DNA of 64,000 nt from PCRC01 sp040384665 (GTDB lineage: Bacteria; Pseudomonadota; Gammaproteobacteria; Burkholderiales; Burkholderiaceae_C). A program made the translations under genes and the position numbers. Under the pieces are notes generated by a model that saw only the letters and a list, made by a program, of their open reading frames with translations, had not been told where the DNA came from and did not search any database. The stretch spans positions 62,001 through 126,000 of the forward strand of contig JAZKIY010000009.1 of NCBI GenBank assembly GCA_040384665.1, written 5' to 3'. How positions within the stretch are numbered: position 1 is the first letter of the stretch; each line of letters begins with the position of its first letter. Positions 52,896-62,026 of this stretch are shown piece by piece.

Positions 52896-53795
52896 TTAGG
52901 CGTTGAGGGTGTGTAGGCTGGCCAGCTCGCCCTTGATCGCTTCGATGAAGGCCCGGGTGCGCGCGGGCAGCAGCCGCGCGTGCGGGTACACCACGCTGAT
53001 GGGGCGCGGCGTGGGCTCAAAGTCTTCCAGCACCAGCTGCAGCTTTTTCTGCGCCAGAAAAGGTGCCACCTGGTAGGAAATGAAACGGCCAAAACCCAGG
53101 CCGGCCACACAGGCTTCCACCGCCGGGGCGACGTGGTTGAAGTCGAGGTTGCCACTCACCGGCACCTGCAAGGCCTTGCCGTTGTCTTGAAACGTCCAGC
53201 CGGTGCTGCCGCCCGTGATGAAGCGCACGCAGTTGGCCTGGCGCAGGTCTTTCGGGTGCTGCGGCGTGCCGTGGCGGCGCAAAAACGCCGGGCTGGCGAC
53301 CACCATGCGCCGCAGCTGGCCGAGCGGCTGCGCCACCAGCGACGAGTCTTCCAGCGCGCCGATGCGGATGCCCACGTCAATGCCTTCTTCCAGCAGGTTC
53401 ACCACCCGGTCCAGCAGCACCAGGCTGCAGCGCATCTGGCGGTGGCGCTGCACAAAACGTGTCACGGCCGGGGCCACGTACATCTGGCCAAACAGCACTG
53501 GCGCGGTGATGGTCAGCTGGCCGCTGGGTTCGCTGGCGTCGGCGCGCAGCGCGGCTTCGGCGTCGTCCAGCGCGGCCAGCACCTGGCGGCAGCTGTCCAG
53601 GTGGCGTTTGCCTTCTTCGGTGAGCGAGATGCGGCGCGTGGTGCGGTTGAACAGCCGCACGCCCAGATGCGCTTCCAGCGCGGCCAGCGAACGCACCACC
53701 GCCGGCAGCGAACTGCCCAGCGCCTGTGCGGCGGCGGTCAGGCTGCCGGTGTCGGCAATCCGCACAAAACCCTGCATGGCTTTCAGCTTGTCCAT
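52896..53795 (-). CDS. LysR-family transcriptional regulator
   Basis: A 299-residue regulator. The N-terminal winged helix reads MQGFVRIADTGSLTAAAQALGSSLPAVVRSLAALEAHLGVRLFNRTTRRISLTEEG in outline. The co-inducer domain with VASPAFLRRHGTPQHPKDL follows (about 90-295). It belongs to the large group of LysR proteins paired with an adjacent divergent gene; here that gene encodes a GST, 112 bases away. It may therefore control the GST and PNPOx-like pair. Confidence 0.94.
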   Translation of the reverse strand: MDKLKAMQGFVRIADTGSLTAAAQALGSSLPAVVRSLAALEAHLGVRLFNRTTRRISLTEEGKRHLDSCRQVLAALDDAEAALRADASEPSGQLTITAPVLFGQMYVAPAVTRFVQRHRQMRCSLVLLDRVVNLLEEGIDVGIRIGALEDSSLVAQPLGQLRRMVVASPAFLRRHGTPQHPKDLRQANCVRFITGGSTGWTFQDNGKALQVPVSGNLDFNHVAPAVEACVAGLGFGRFISYQVAPFLAQKKLQLVLEDFEPTPRPISVVYPHARLLPARTRAFIEAIKGELASLHTLNA

Positions 53796-53907
53796 CGCGG
53801 CATATTAGACCGTTTATCGGAGCAGTCAAATGCTGTTATGCATCTTTATTCTTTTGTGTGCAGCAAACACAATGCGGCTTCCCACCACCCACCGCTGAAA
53901 GTCACCC

Positions 53908-54552
53908 ATGACCACCACCCCACCCGCCGCCCCCATCCGTGTGCTTGGCTTCAAGCTCTCGGGCCACAGCCACCGCGTTGAACTGATGCTCTCGCTGCTC
54001 GGCCTGCCGTTCACTTTTGAAGCGGTGAACCTGATGGCCAAGGCCCACAAGACCCCCGAGTTCCTGGCCAAGAACCCCTTTGGCCAGGTGCCGGTGATCG
54101 AAGACGGCGACGTGACGCTGGCCGACTCCAACGCCATCCTGGTCTACCTCGCCAGCCGCTACGGTGCGCCGCACTGGCTGCCAGCAGAGCCGGTGGCCGC
54201 CGCCGAGGTGCAACGCTGGTTGTCGGTGGCGGCCGGCCCGTTGGCCTTTGGCCCGGCGGCGGCGCGCATCGTGGTGCTGTTCAAGTCGCCGCAAAACCCC
54301 GACGAGATGGTCGCCCGCGCCCATGGCCTGCTGAAGGTGATGGACGGTGTGCTCGCTGCCAGCCCCTTCCTCACCGGTGCGCAACCCAGCATTGCCGACG
54401 TGGCCAACTACAGCTACGTGGCCACCGCGCCCGAGGGCAATGTGTCGCTGGCCGACTACCCGGCCGTGCGCGCCTGGCTGGCCCGGGTGGCCGCGTTGCC
54501 CGGTTTTGTGGCGATGCCAAGCTCGCCCGTGGGTCTGTTGGCCGCTGCTTGA
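53908..54552 (+). CDS. Glutathione S-transferase
   Basis: A 214-residue GST with an N-terminal thioredoxin-like domain (about 8-83). It holds FKLSGHSHRVELMLSLLGLPFTFEAVNL, NPFGQVPVIEDGDVTLADSNAILVYLASRYG (cis-Pro and the Glu/Asp-Ser that bind glutathione), and then an all-helical domain with FLTGAQPSIADVANYSYVATAPEG. The Ser in SGHSHR is likely the catalytic residue. It begins the unit GST-PNPOx and is divergent from the LysR gene. Confidence 0.93.
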   Translation: MTTTPPAAPIRVLGFKLSGHSHRVELMLSLLGLPFTFEAVNLMAKAHKTPEFLAKNPFGQVPVIEDGDVTLADSNAILVYLASRYGAPHWLPAEPVAAAEVQRWLSVAAGPLAFGPAAARIVVLFKSPQNPDEMVARAHGLLKVMDGVLAASPFLTGAQPSIADVANYSYVATAPEGNVSLADYPAVRAWLARVAALPGFVAMPSSPVGLLAAA

Positions 54553-54561
54553 GGCGCCACC

Positions 54562-55569
54562 ATGAGCGACTTCATCCCCAGCGCCGAGACGCATTTCCAC
54601 GCCGGCGAATGCGACGTGCAGGCCCGCGCGCTGGGCGGGCCCGCGGCCCGCGCCCGCATGAGCGCGATTGGCCGCATGGCCATCCGCGACGCCATGCCTG
54701 AGCAACACCGTGCCTTTTTTGCGCAATTGCCCTTTGTGGTGCTCGGCTCGGTCGACAACACCGGCCAGCCCTGGGCCTCGGTGCTGGCCAGGCCGCCCGG
54801 TTTTGTGCAGTCGCCCGACGCGACCCACTTGCAGGTGGCCGCGCTGCCGTCGCCCACCGACCCGCTGCACGGCACGCTGCGGCCCGGCGCGGCGCTGGGT
54901 GTGCTCGGCATCGAGCCACCCACGCGGCGGCGCAACCGGGCCAACGGCGTGGTGGGCGCGGTGACGGGTGCGGGGTTTTCGCTGCAGGTGCGCCAGAGCT
55001 TTGGCAACTGCCCCAAGTACATCCAGGCGCGGGTGCCCGACCACCTGGCGGACATGCCGCCGGCGGCGAGCGTGGCCCACGAAGGCACCCGGCTCGACGC
55101 CGCCGGGCAGGCGATGGTGGCGGCCGCCGACACCTTCTTCATTGCCACCGCCCACCCGCAGAGCACCCAGGGCGCGGCGGGCGAGGCGATGCACGGCGTG
55201 GACGTGTCGCACCGCGGGGGCAAGCCCGGTTTTGTGCGGCTGGACCGGCTGGCCACCCACGACGAACTGACCGTGCCCGACTTCGCCGGCAACCAGTACT
55301 TCAACACGCTCGGCAACATCGCGGTGCACCCGCGCGCCGGCCTGCTGTTCGTCGACTTTGCCAACGGCAGCCTGCTTTACCTGGCAGTGGCGGCCCGCAC
55401 CGTGTGGGACGGCCCAGAACTTGCATCGTTCGAGGGCGCGTTGCGGCTGCTGAAGTGCGAGGTGCTGTCGGTGCGGCGGGTGGCGCACGCGCTGCCGCTG
55501 CGCTGGGGGGCGGTGCAACCGTCTCCGGTGTTGGTTGAAACGGGGACTTGGCGGAAAATAGCGCGCTGA
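54562..55569 (+). CDS. PNPOx-fold (pyridoxamine-phosphate-oxidase-like) FMN-binding protein
   Basis: A 335-residue protein with a split-barrel FMN-binding domain. FFAQLPFVVLGSVDNTGQPWASVLARPPGFV is the first strand pair. NCPKYIQAR and TFFIATAHP are typical of the PNPOx-like family that also includes some ferredoxin-linked oxidoreductases. HRGGKPGFVRLD and NIAVHPRAGLLFVDF follow. It acts as an FMN-linked reductase or oxidase of unknown substrate. It starts nine bases after GST and shares its transcript. Confidence 0.85.
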   Translation: MSDFIPSAETHFHAGECDVQARALGGPAARARMSAIGRMAIRDAMPEQHRAFFAQLPFVVLGSVDNTGQPWASVLARPPGFVQSPDATHLQVAALPSPTDPLHGTLRPGAALGVLGIEPPTRRRNRANGVVGAVTGAGFSLQVRQSFGNCPKYIQARVPDHLADMPPAASVAHEGTRLDAAGQAMVAAADTFFIATAHPQSTQGAAGEAMHGVDVSHRGGKPGFVRLDRLATHDELTVPDFAGNQYFNTLGNIAVHPRAGLLFVDFANGSLLYLAVAARTVWDGPELASFEGALRLLKCEVLSVRRVAHALPLRWGAVQPSPVLVETGTWRKIAR

Positions 55570-55618
55570 CAAGGTGGGCGACCACTGAACAACAAAGCAA
55601 CACAAAGAACACAGAGAC

Positions 55619-55933
55619 ATGGTTGAGGCGACCCCACTGCCGGAAGAAATCCACCCCGGCGAAATCCTGCTGGAGGAGTTCATGAAGCCGAAGCGCATCA
55701 CGGCGCGGCAGCTGGCGGCCGACATGGACGTGCCGCCCAGCCGCATCAGCGGCATCGTGAACGGCACCCGCCCCATCACCGCCGACACCGCGCTGCGGCT
55801 GGGCCTGTTTTTTGGCATGGAAGCGCGCTATTGGGTCAACCTGCAAGCAGAGTACGACCTGCGGGTGGCGCAGCGGAACACGCTGGACCACATCGCCCCC
55901 AGGGTGCGGGTGTTTCAGCCCATGGCGGTTTGA
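55619..55933 (+). CDS. higA: HigA-family antitoxin/regulator without visible HigB
   Basis: A 104-residue protein with an Xre-type helix-turn-helix. IHPGEILLEEFMKPKRIT at the start, ARQLAADMDVPPSRISGIVNGTRPITADTALRLGLFFGMEARYWVNLQAEYDLR in the middle, matching the HigA (VapI) antitoxin family. A higB toxin gene would normally precede it directly. Here only 49 non-coding bases separate it from the PNPOx-like gene and nothing HigB-like is seen downstream. It may be a solitary regulator or a toxin-less remnant. Confidence 0.85.
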   Translation: MVEATPLPEEIHPGEILLEEFMKPKRITARQLAADMDVPPSRISGIVNGTRPITADTALRLGLFFGMEARYWVNLQAEYDLRVAQRNTLDHIAPRVRVFQPMAV

Positions 55934-55970
55934 AGCCTGTTGGCGCGCGTTGTTGCGCGTTTTCCGGGTG

Positions 55971-56038
55971 TTTTCAAGCGAAATCGGCCTCAAGCCTTAG
56001 TCAAACCTGGCGATTCAGCTCCTGAAACAGGAGCAATT
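55971..56038 (+). repeat. Dispersed repeat family 1, copy H
   Basis: GCGAAATCGGCCTCAAGCC, TTAGTCAAACCTGGCGATTC and a perfect closing hairpin GCTCCTG-AAA-CAGGAGC. It lies between convergent higA and patatin genes. The patatin stop begins in its last bases. Confidence 0.78.
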
Positions 56039-57165
56039 CAGGGGCCGCGCCGGGGCAGGTCGTGCACCACCACGCCGTCCATTGGGTTCACCGGTGCCAA
56101 CCAGGGCGCCCGTTTCAGCATCGCCAGCGTGTCGGCATAACCGGCGGCACGGCGGGCCGCAATGCCCGCAGCAGAAAAGTCGATGTCCTTGGCGCTGCCT
56201 TCGCCGTCCAGCGGCGGGGCCAGCAGGCGCGCCACGTGCATGGTGGTGCCGCAGCCCCAGGCGGTGAGCTCGCGCACCTGCGGGTCGTCCTGCAGCTTGG
56301 CGGGCAGCTGCTGTTTCAGCTCGCGGATGACGTGGCGCAGCCGGTGGATTTGCTGCTGCCGCGCGATGTGGCTGTCGTCGCGGCTGGCGTACTGGATGTC
56401 TTTTTGCCGCGCCACCACGGCGTTGATGGACTCGGGTTCCGGCGCCGCGTGTTGCCAGACGTTGACCGCAAAAATCAGCGAACTGCGGCGCGGGCTGTCG
56501 TCCAGCACCGCCTCGATCGGGGTGTTGGAGTAGAGCCCGCCGTCCCAGTAGGCCTCACCGTCGATGCGCACCGCGGCAAAGGCCGGTGGCAGCGCGCCCG
56601 AGGCCATGATGTGCTCCACGCCGAGCGCTGTGTCGCGGCTGTCGAAGTAGCGCATCTGGCCGCTCGTGACGTGCACCGCGCCCACCGTCAGGCGGGTGTC
56701 GCTGCGGTGCAGCCACGCCAGGTCCACCAGTTCGCCCAGCGTCTCGCGCAGCGGCTCGGTGCTGTAGTACGAGGCTTCGTCCACGCCCACGCGGGCCTGC
56801 GCACCCTGCCAGGCGTTGGGGCGTGGCGCAAAGAAACCGGCAATGCCGTGCGTGACGGTGGCGGCGTTGGCCAGCAGCGGGCCCACACCCAGCCAGTCGA
56901 GCGCCGGCGGCACCGGGCTGGGTTGGGTCATGCGGTCCCAGAACGCCGCCAGCCGCGCCAGCCGCTGGCCCGGCGCGTTGCCCACGATCAGCGCGGCGTT
57001 GATGGCGCCAATCGAGGTGCCAATCACCCAGTCGGGTTCGATGCCGGCCTCGTGCAGCGCCTGGTACACGCCCACTTGGTACGCGCCCAAAGCGCCACCA
57101 CCCTGTAACACCAGCACCACCTGGCCGGGTGGGGTGGGGGTGGTTGTTGTTTTTTGGCGTGGCAT
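56038..57165 (-). CDS. Patatin-like phospholipase with DUF3734
   Basis: A 375-residue serine lipid hydrolase. The oxyanion loop LVLQGGGALGAYQVGVYQAL, the nucleophile in VIGTSIGAINAALI (G-x-S-x-G) and the Asp in YWDGGLYSNTPIEAVL give the Ser-Asp dyad. The C-terminal DUF3734 part with HIARQQQIHRLRHVIRELKQQLP follows. Likely substrates are phospholipids or PHB-type esters. It is divergent from ugd, across a 137-base gap. Confidence 0.94.
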   Translation of the reverse strand: MPRQKTTTTPTPPGQVVLVLQGGGALGAYQVGVYQALHEAGIEPDWVIGTSIGAINAALIVGNAPGQRLARLAAFWDRMTQPSPVPPALDWLGVGPLLANAATVTHGIAGFFAPRPNAWQGAQARVGVDEASYYSTEPLRETLGELVDLAWLHRSDTRLTVGAVHVTSGQMRYFDSRDTALGVEHIMASGALPPAFAAVRIDGEAYWDGGLYSNTPIEAVLDDSPRRSSLIFAVNVWQHAAPEPESINAVVARQKDIQYASRDDSHIARQQQIHRLRHVIRELKQQLPAKLQDDPQVRELTAWGCGTTMHVARLLAPPLDGEGSAKDIDFSAAGIAARRAAGYADTLAMLKRAPWLAPVNPMDGVVVHDLPRRGP

Positions 57166-57302
57166 GGGCGGTGTCCTGTGGCTGTACTGGGCTGATGGCC
57201 ATCATCGCCGCAAGTGCCAAGGCCTGTGCGCAGTGTGGCGAAATGAAGTCGGGCCGGAGACTTTTCACATTCCCGCAACATCTGGCCGCGACCATCGCGG
57301 GC

Positions 57303-58625
57303 ATGAAAGTCACGATTGTTGGAACCGGCTACGTCGGCCTAGTGACCGGCGCCTGCCTGGCGGAAATGGGCAACCATGTCATTTGCCTGGACATCGACGC
57401 CGCCAAGATCGACCTGCTCAACGCCGGTGGCCTGCCCATCCACGAACCCGGCCTGCTGGAAGTGGTGCAGCGCAACGTGGCCGGTGGCCGCCTGCAGTTC
57501 ACCACCGACCGCGCGCTGGCCGTGGGCCACGGCACGCTGCAGTTCATTGCGGTCGGCACCCCGCCCGACGAAGACGGCTCGGCCGACCTGCAGTACGTGC
57601 TGGCCGCCGCGCGCGACATTGGCCAGGGCATGACCGACTACAAGGTCGTCATCAACAAGAGCACCGTGCCGGTGGGCACCGGCGACAAGGTGCGTGCCGT
57701 CATTGCCGCCGAACACGCCAAACGTGGCGTGGCCATGGACTTTGCGGTCGTCTCCAACCCCGAGTTCCTGAAAGAAGGCGCGGCCATGGCCGACTTCATG
57801 CGGCCAGACCGCGTGGTGCTGGGCGTGGAAGAAGAGCGTGCCATGCTGTTGATGAAGGCGCTGTACTCGCCCTTTGTGCGCAACCGCGACCGCACCTTTG
57901 TGATGGACATCAAGAGCGCCGAGTTCACCAAGTACGCCGCCAACGCGATGCTGGCCACCCGCATCAGCTTCATGAACGAGTTGTCGCGCCTGTCCGAGCA
58001 CCTGGGCGCCGACATCGAGCTGGTGCGCCAGGGCCTGGGGGCCGACCCGCGCATCGGCCCGCAGTTTTTGTACGCCGGCACCGGCTACGGCGGCTCGTGT
58101 TTCCCCAAGGACATCCAGGCGCTGGCCCACATGGGCGACGAGGCCGGCCTGCCGCTGCGCATCATCGCGGCGGTGCAGGCGGTGAACAACGCGCAGAAAC
58201 AGGTGCTGGTGGAGAAAGTCGTGCGCCGCTACGGCGAGTCGCTCAATGGCCTGACCTTTGCGCTCTGGGGCCTGGCCTTCAAGCCCGGCACCGACGACAT
58301 GCGCGAAGCGCCCAGCCTGGTCATCGTGCAGGAACTGCTGCGCCGTGGCGCCACGGTGCAGGCCTACGACCCGGTGGCCGGCAAAGAAGCCACCCGGTTG
58401 TTGGGCGGGCTCAGCGGCTTCAGCCTCAGCCCCTCGGCCGCGCAGGCCACCACCGGCGCCAACGCGCTGGTGATCGCCACCGAATGGCGCGAATTCCGCA
58501 CGCCCGACTTTGACGCACTCGCCAGCAGCCTGCACGACAAGGTGGTGTTTGACGGCCGCAACCTGTACGACCCGACCTTGGTGCGCGCCTCCGGCCTGAC
58601 GTACCACTCCGTCGGCCGGCCTTGA
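57303..58625 (+). CDS. ugd: UDP-glucose 6-dehydrogenase
   Basis: A 440-residue NAD-dependent enzyme converting UDP-glucose to UDP-glucuronate. MKVTIVGTGYVGLVTGACLAEMG binds NAD, and FKEGAAMADF-type and EFTKYAANAMLATRISFMNELS segments bind substrate. The catalytic cysteine is in YAGTGYGGSCFPKDIQAL. WGLAFKPGTDDMREAPSL ends the core. The ATG at 57303 is exactly the Rossmann start; the longer frame upstream lies in the promoter region. UDP-glucuronate may feed the nearby glycosyltransferase. Confidence 0.97.
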   Translation: MKVTIVGTGYVGLVTGACLAEMGNHVICLDIDAAKIDLLNAGGLPIHEPGLLEVVQRNVAGGRLQFTTDRALAVGHGTLQFIAVGTPPDEDGSADLQYVLAAARDIGQGMTDYKVVINKSTVPVGTGDKVRAVIAAEHAKRGVAMDFAVVSNPEFLKEGAAMADFMRPDRVVLGVEEERAMLLMKALYSPFVRNRDRTFVMDIKSAEFTKYAANAMLATRISFMNELSRLSEHLGADIELVRQGLGADPRIGPQFLYAGTGYGGSCFPKDIQALAHMGDEAGLPLRIIAAVQAVNNAQKQVLVEKVVRRYGESLNGLTFALWGLAFKPGTDDMREAPSLVIVQELLRRGATVQAYDPVAGKEATRLLGGLSGFSLSPSAAQATTGANALVIATEWREFRTPDFDALASSLHDKVVFDGRNLYDPTLVRASGLTYHSVGRP

Positions 58626-58629
58626 ACAT

Positions 58630-58755
58630 CGCCCCCACGCTCCGCCGCTGCGCGGGTCGCTGCCCCCCGAGGGGGCGCGTTTCCCCTTGGGGCCGCAGCG
58701 CTCAGCCCCTCAGGGGCACATTTCCCCTTGGGGCGGCCCGGCGGGGAAACGGGCG
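58630..58755. repeat. GC-rich dispersed repeat family 2, copy 2 (partly duplicated)
   Basis: Blocks GCCCCCACGCTCC, TCGCTGCCCCCCGAGGGGG and TTTCCCCTTGGGG, then a second shorter unit with CCCCTCAGGGG and TTTCCCCTTGGGGCGGCC. It is the reverse complement of the copy before the Bug gene. Nested hairpins are possible throughout. It fills the gap between ugd and lplT. Confidence 0.75.
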
Positions 58756-58764
58756 CCCACGCTG

Positions 58765-59997
58765 ATGCCCAGTGGCTTCCACCGGCTGATCGCCGCCCAG
58801 TTCTTTTCCGCCCTGGCCGACAGCGCGCTGCTGATCCTGGCGATTGCGCTGCTGCACGCGCAGGGCCAGCCGCTGTGGTGGGCGCCGCTGCTCAAGTTCT
58901 GTTTCACGCTGGCATACGTGCTACTTGCGCCGTTTGCCGGCCCGCTGGCCGACGCCATGCCCAAGGCCCGGCTGATGGCCTGGATGAACGGCCTCAAGGC
59001 CATCGGCCTGCTGGCCCTGCTGGCGGGCCTGCACCCGCTGGCTGCGTTTGCGTTGGTGGGCACCGGCGCGGCCTTGTACGCCCCCGCCAAGTACGGGCTG
59101 GTGACCGAACTGGTTGGCCCCGACAGGTTGGTGGCGGCCAACGGCTGGATCGAGGTGGCGGCGGTGGTGGCGGTGCTGCTGGGCACGCTGGTCGGTGGCT
59201 TGCTGGTCAGCGACAGCCTGCAGACGCTGTTCATGGTGTTGCCCGTGGCCGACCCGCTGGACGCGGCCATGGCCGTGGTGCTGGGCCTGTACGGCGTGGC
59301 CGCGTTGCTCAACACCGGCCTGCCCGACAGCGGCGCACGTTACCCGCAGGGCAGCACCCAGCCGCAGGTGCTGGTGCGCGACTTTGCCCAGGCCAACCGC
59401 CGCCTCTGGGCCGACCCGCTGGGCGGCCTGTCGCTGGCGGTGACCACGCTGTTCTGGGGCGTTGGCGCGATGATGCAGTTCGCCGTGCTGCGCTGGGCCG
59501 ACGTGGCTTTGGGTTTCGACTTGTCCGAGGCCAGCTATTTGCAGGCGGTGGTGGCCGTGGGCGTGGTCGCCGGTGCCGCGCTGGTGGGCCGCTGGGTCGG
59601 GCTGCACAAAGCGGTGGTGGTGCTGCCAGCCGGTGTGGCGCTGGGCCTGTTGTTGCCCGCGCTGGCCAGCACCCAGTCGCTGGGGCTGGCGGTGCCGCTC
59701 TTGGTGCTGACCGGCGTGGTGGGTGGCGTGCTGGTGGTGCCCATGAACGCGTTGCTGCAGCACCGGGGCCATGTGCTGCTCACCGCAGGCCGGTCGATCG
59801 CGGTGCAGAACTTCAACGAGAACCTGAGCATTCTGGTGATGCTCGGTGGCTACGCCGTGTTGCTGGCGATGGACTTGTCCATCGTCGCGGTGATGTGGCT
59901 GGCCGGGCTGGCGATTGCGGCGCTGGTGGGGCTGCTGATGTGGCGCGAACGCCGGCTTGCACGCAGCAACGCGCTGGCGGCGTTGCCCGCAGAATAA
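58765..59997 (+). CDS. lplT: Lysophospholipid transporter LplT
   Basis: A 410-residue MFS-type flippase that brings lysophospholipids back across the inner membrane. The start FHRLIAAQFFSALADSALLILAIALL, GTGAALYAPAKYGLVTELVGPDRLVAANGWIEV and VPMNALLQHRGHVLLTAGRSIAVQNFNENLSIL follow E. coli LplT closely. In E. coli it is fused or linked to the Aas acyltransferase-ligase; no such gene is next to it here. The ATG at 58765 is chosen because the upstream open frame lies in repeat DNA. Confidence 0.92.
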   Translation: MPSGFHRLIAAQFFSALADSALLILAIALLHAQGQPLWWAPLLKFCFTLAYVLLAPFAGPLADAMPKARLMAWMNGLKAIGLLALLAGLHPLAAFALVGTGAALYAPAKYGLVTELVGPDRLVAANGWIEVAAVVAVLLGTLVGGLLVSDSLQTLFMVLPVADPLDAAMAVVLGLYGVAALLNTGLPDSGARYPQGSTQPQVLVRDFAQANRRLWADPLGGLSLAVTTLFWGVGAMMQFAVLRWADVALGFDLSEASYLQAVVAVGVVAGAALVGRWVGLHKAVVVLPAGVALGLLLPALASTQSLGLAVPLLVLTGVVGGVLVVPMNALLQHRGHVLLTAGRSIAVQNFNENLSILVMLGGYAVLLAMDLSIVAVMWLAGLAIAALVGLLMWRERRLARSNALAALPAE

Positions 59998-60001
59998 CGC
60001 G

Positions 60002-61231
60002 TCACCAGCTCTCGAGGTTGCCTTCGATCAACGCCGACGGCCGCGGCTGGGCCGCGTTGCGCAGCTCGGCCAGCATGGCCTGTTCCACCTGCGCCACGAT
60101 GCGCTCCCAGCCCAGGCCCAGCGCGGTCTGGCGTGCCTGCACGCCGAGCGCCCGCACCTGTGCCGCGTTGGCGGCCAGTGTGGCGGCCTGGGCGACAAAG
60201 TCGGCGGTGTGGTTGAACGCGGCCAGCAGGCCGTTCTCGCCATGGCGGATGTACTCGGCTGCGGCCGCGTAGTCGTAGGCCAGCACCGCCAACCCGCTGG
60301 CCATGGCCTCGGTGGTGACGTTGCCAAAGGTCTCGGTGGTGCTCGGGAACAGGAACACGTCGCTCGACGCGTAGTGCGCGGCCAGCGCCTCGCCCAGCTG
60401 CGTGCCGGCAAACACCGCGTCGGGGCAGCGCGCCTGCAGCGCCTTGCGCTCCGGGCCGTCGCCCACGACCACCAGGCGGCTGTCGGGCGTGGTCTGCTGC
60501 AACGCCTCGTAGGCGGCCACCACGGTGGCGAGGTTTTTCTCGGCCGCCAGACGGCCCACCGACAGCACCACCCGGGTCGCGTCGGTGGCGCCCCACTGGC
60601 GGCGCAAGTCGGTGCTGCGTTTGGCCGGGCTGAACAGGGTGGTGTCCACACCGCGCGCCGCCACTTTCAGGTTCTCAAAACCGTGCGCCAGCAGGTTTTG
60701 CCGCAGGCCTTCTGTGGGCACAAAGGTGCACAGCGTCTGGTTGTGCAGCTTGCGCAAATAAGCCACGATGGGCCGGTGCAGCCAGCCCACGCCGTAGTGC
60801 TGGCTGTAGGCATGGAAGTTGGTGCGGAAGTCAGACGTCACCGGCAGCTTCAGCCGCTTGGCCGCCTGCAGGGCCGACCAGCCCAGCGGCCCTTCGGTGA
60901 CGATGTGCACCAGGTCGGGCCGGCGCAGCGACCAGAGTTCGGTCAGTGCTTTTTTGGATGGCACGCCCATTTTCAGGTGCGGGTAGCGCGGGATCGGCAG
61001 GCCCCGCATCAGCACCTCATGGAAGCCGGTGTCGCTGTCGGCGGCGCCGGTGGTTTCGGTCTTGTCCTGGCGCGGGCGCACCAGCTGGATGCTGTGGTTG
61101 CGTGCGCGCAGGCCTTCCACCAGCCGGGCAATCGTCATGGCCACGCCATTGACTTCGGGTGGGTAGGTTTCGGTGACCACCGCCAGCCGCAGCGAGCGTT
61201 GGGCAGGGTGGCGAACTTCAACATTCAGCAT
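60002..61231 (-). CDS. GT4-family glycosyltransferase
   Basis: A 409-residue GT-B glycosyltransferase. TYPPEVNGVAMTIARLVEGL at the start is typical of the MgtA/SqdX/Agt-like GT4 group that glycosylates lipids. SVGRLAAEKNLATVVAAYEAL and FLFPSTTETFGNVTTEAMASGLAVLA (the E-x7-E motif) bind the nucleotide sugar. The acceptor is probably a diacylglycerol- or lipid-type molecule, by similarity of motif only. UDP-glucuronate from the adjacent ugd, or UDP-glucose, could be the donor. It ends five bases from convergent lplT. Confidence 0.92.
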   Translation of the reverse strand: MLNVEVRHPAQRSLRLAVVTETYPPEVNGVAMTIARLVEGLRARNHSIQLVRPRQDKTETTGAADSDTGFHEVLMRGLPIPRYPHLKMGVPSKKALTELWSLRRPDLVHIVTEGPLGWSALQAAKRLKLPVTSDFRTNFHAYSQHYGVGWLHRPIVAYLRKLHNQTLCTFVPTEGLRQNLLAHGFENLKVAARGVDTTLFSPAKRSTDLRRQWGATDATRVVLSVGRLAAEKNLATVVAAYEALQQTTPDSRLVVVGDGPERKALQARCPDAVFAGTQLGEALAAHYASSDVFLFPSTTETFGNVTTEAMASGLAVLAYDYAAAAEYIRHGENGLLAAFNHTADFVAQAATLAANAAQVRALGVQARQTALGLGWERIVAQVEQAMLAELRNAAQPRPSALIEGNLESW

Positions 61232-61414
61232 GGTGTGGCCCCGTCGTTGGACCCTTGATGGTGGCTTGCCCGTGTGTCGCTGGCGTGGCAAGTGCGTGGC
61301 AGTTGTGCGTCAGGCGGCGCCGTCATCGAAATGACACGCGGCACCGGCACCATCCACTCGTTTCAACGCCATTGCCGGCCGGCGTGGCGCATGTGTGCAC
61401 CCAGAGGAGATGAC

Positions 61415-62023
61415 GTGAATTCGTTCCTGCAAGCCCTTCAGACCCAGCGCTGGGATGACCACCGCTACTACCACCACAGCACCATCAACCAGGCGCTGCA
61501 TTTGCTCAGCGCGTCGAGTTTTGTGCTGGCCTACCTGCTGCTGTTCACCGACCCGGTGGCCGCGGCCATGCTGGCCTGGGGCGTGGGCATGACGAGCCGC
61601 CAGGCCGGCCATTTCTTCTTCGAGCCCAAGGGCTACGACCATGTGAACCAGGCCACACACGCCCACAAGGAAGCCATCAAGGTGGGCTACAACCTGCGCC
61701 GCAAGGTGGTGCTGATGGCGCTGTGGGCGGCGTCACCGCTGGTGCTGTGGCTGCAGCCCGACCTGTTCGGTTTGATCGAGCCCGCCACCAGCACCGAAGG
61801 CTTCGTGCACCAGATGGGCATGGGCTGGTTGCTGCTGGGTTTTGGTGGCCTGTTGTTCCGCACCGTGCACCTGTTCTTTTTGCAGGACGTGATGACCGGC
61901 CTGGTCTGGGCGACCAAGATCTTCACCGACCCGTTCCACGACATCAAGCTCTACTGCAAGGCGCCGTTCCATCTGCTGCGCGGCCAGCTGCTGGACCCGG
62001 CCACGCAACAGTACCGCCGCTGA
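61415..62023 (+). CDS. Mpo1/DUF962-like membrane protein
   Basis: A 202-residue membrane protein with about four hydrophobic segments. The pattern HHSTINQALH (His20, His21, Asn25, His29) followed by RQAGHFFFEPKG (His66, Glu70) resembles the HH-N-H and GH-FE motifs of Mpo1-type (DUF962) iron dioxygenases, which shorten 2-hydroxy fatty acids in eukaryotes. Further His residues follow (HVNQATHAHKE). This is motif-level similarity, not a firm family call. GTG is taken as the start because GAGGAGA sits five bases before it. It lies four bases from the convergent aminotransferase. Confidence 0.62.
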   Translation: MNSFLQALQTQRWDDHRYYHHSTINQALHLLSASSFVLAYLLLFTDPVAAAMLAWGVGMTSRQAGHFFFEPKGYDHVNQATHAHKEAIKVGYNLRRKVVLMALWAASPLVLWLQPDLFGLIEPATSTEGFVHQMGMGWLLLGFGGLLFRTVHLFFLQDVMTGLVWATKIFTDPFHDIKLYCKAPFHLLRGQLLDPATQQYRR

Positions 62024-62026
62024 ACG

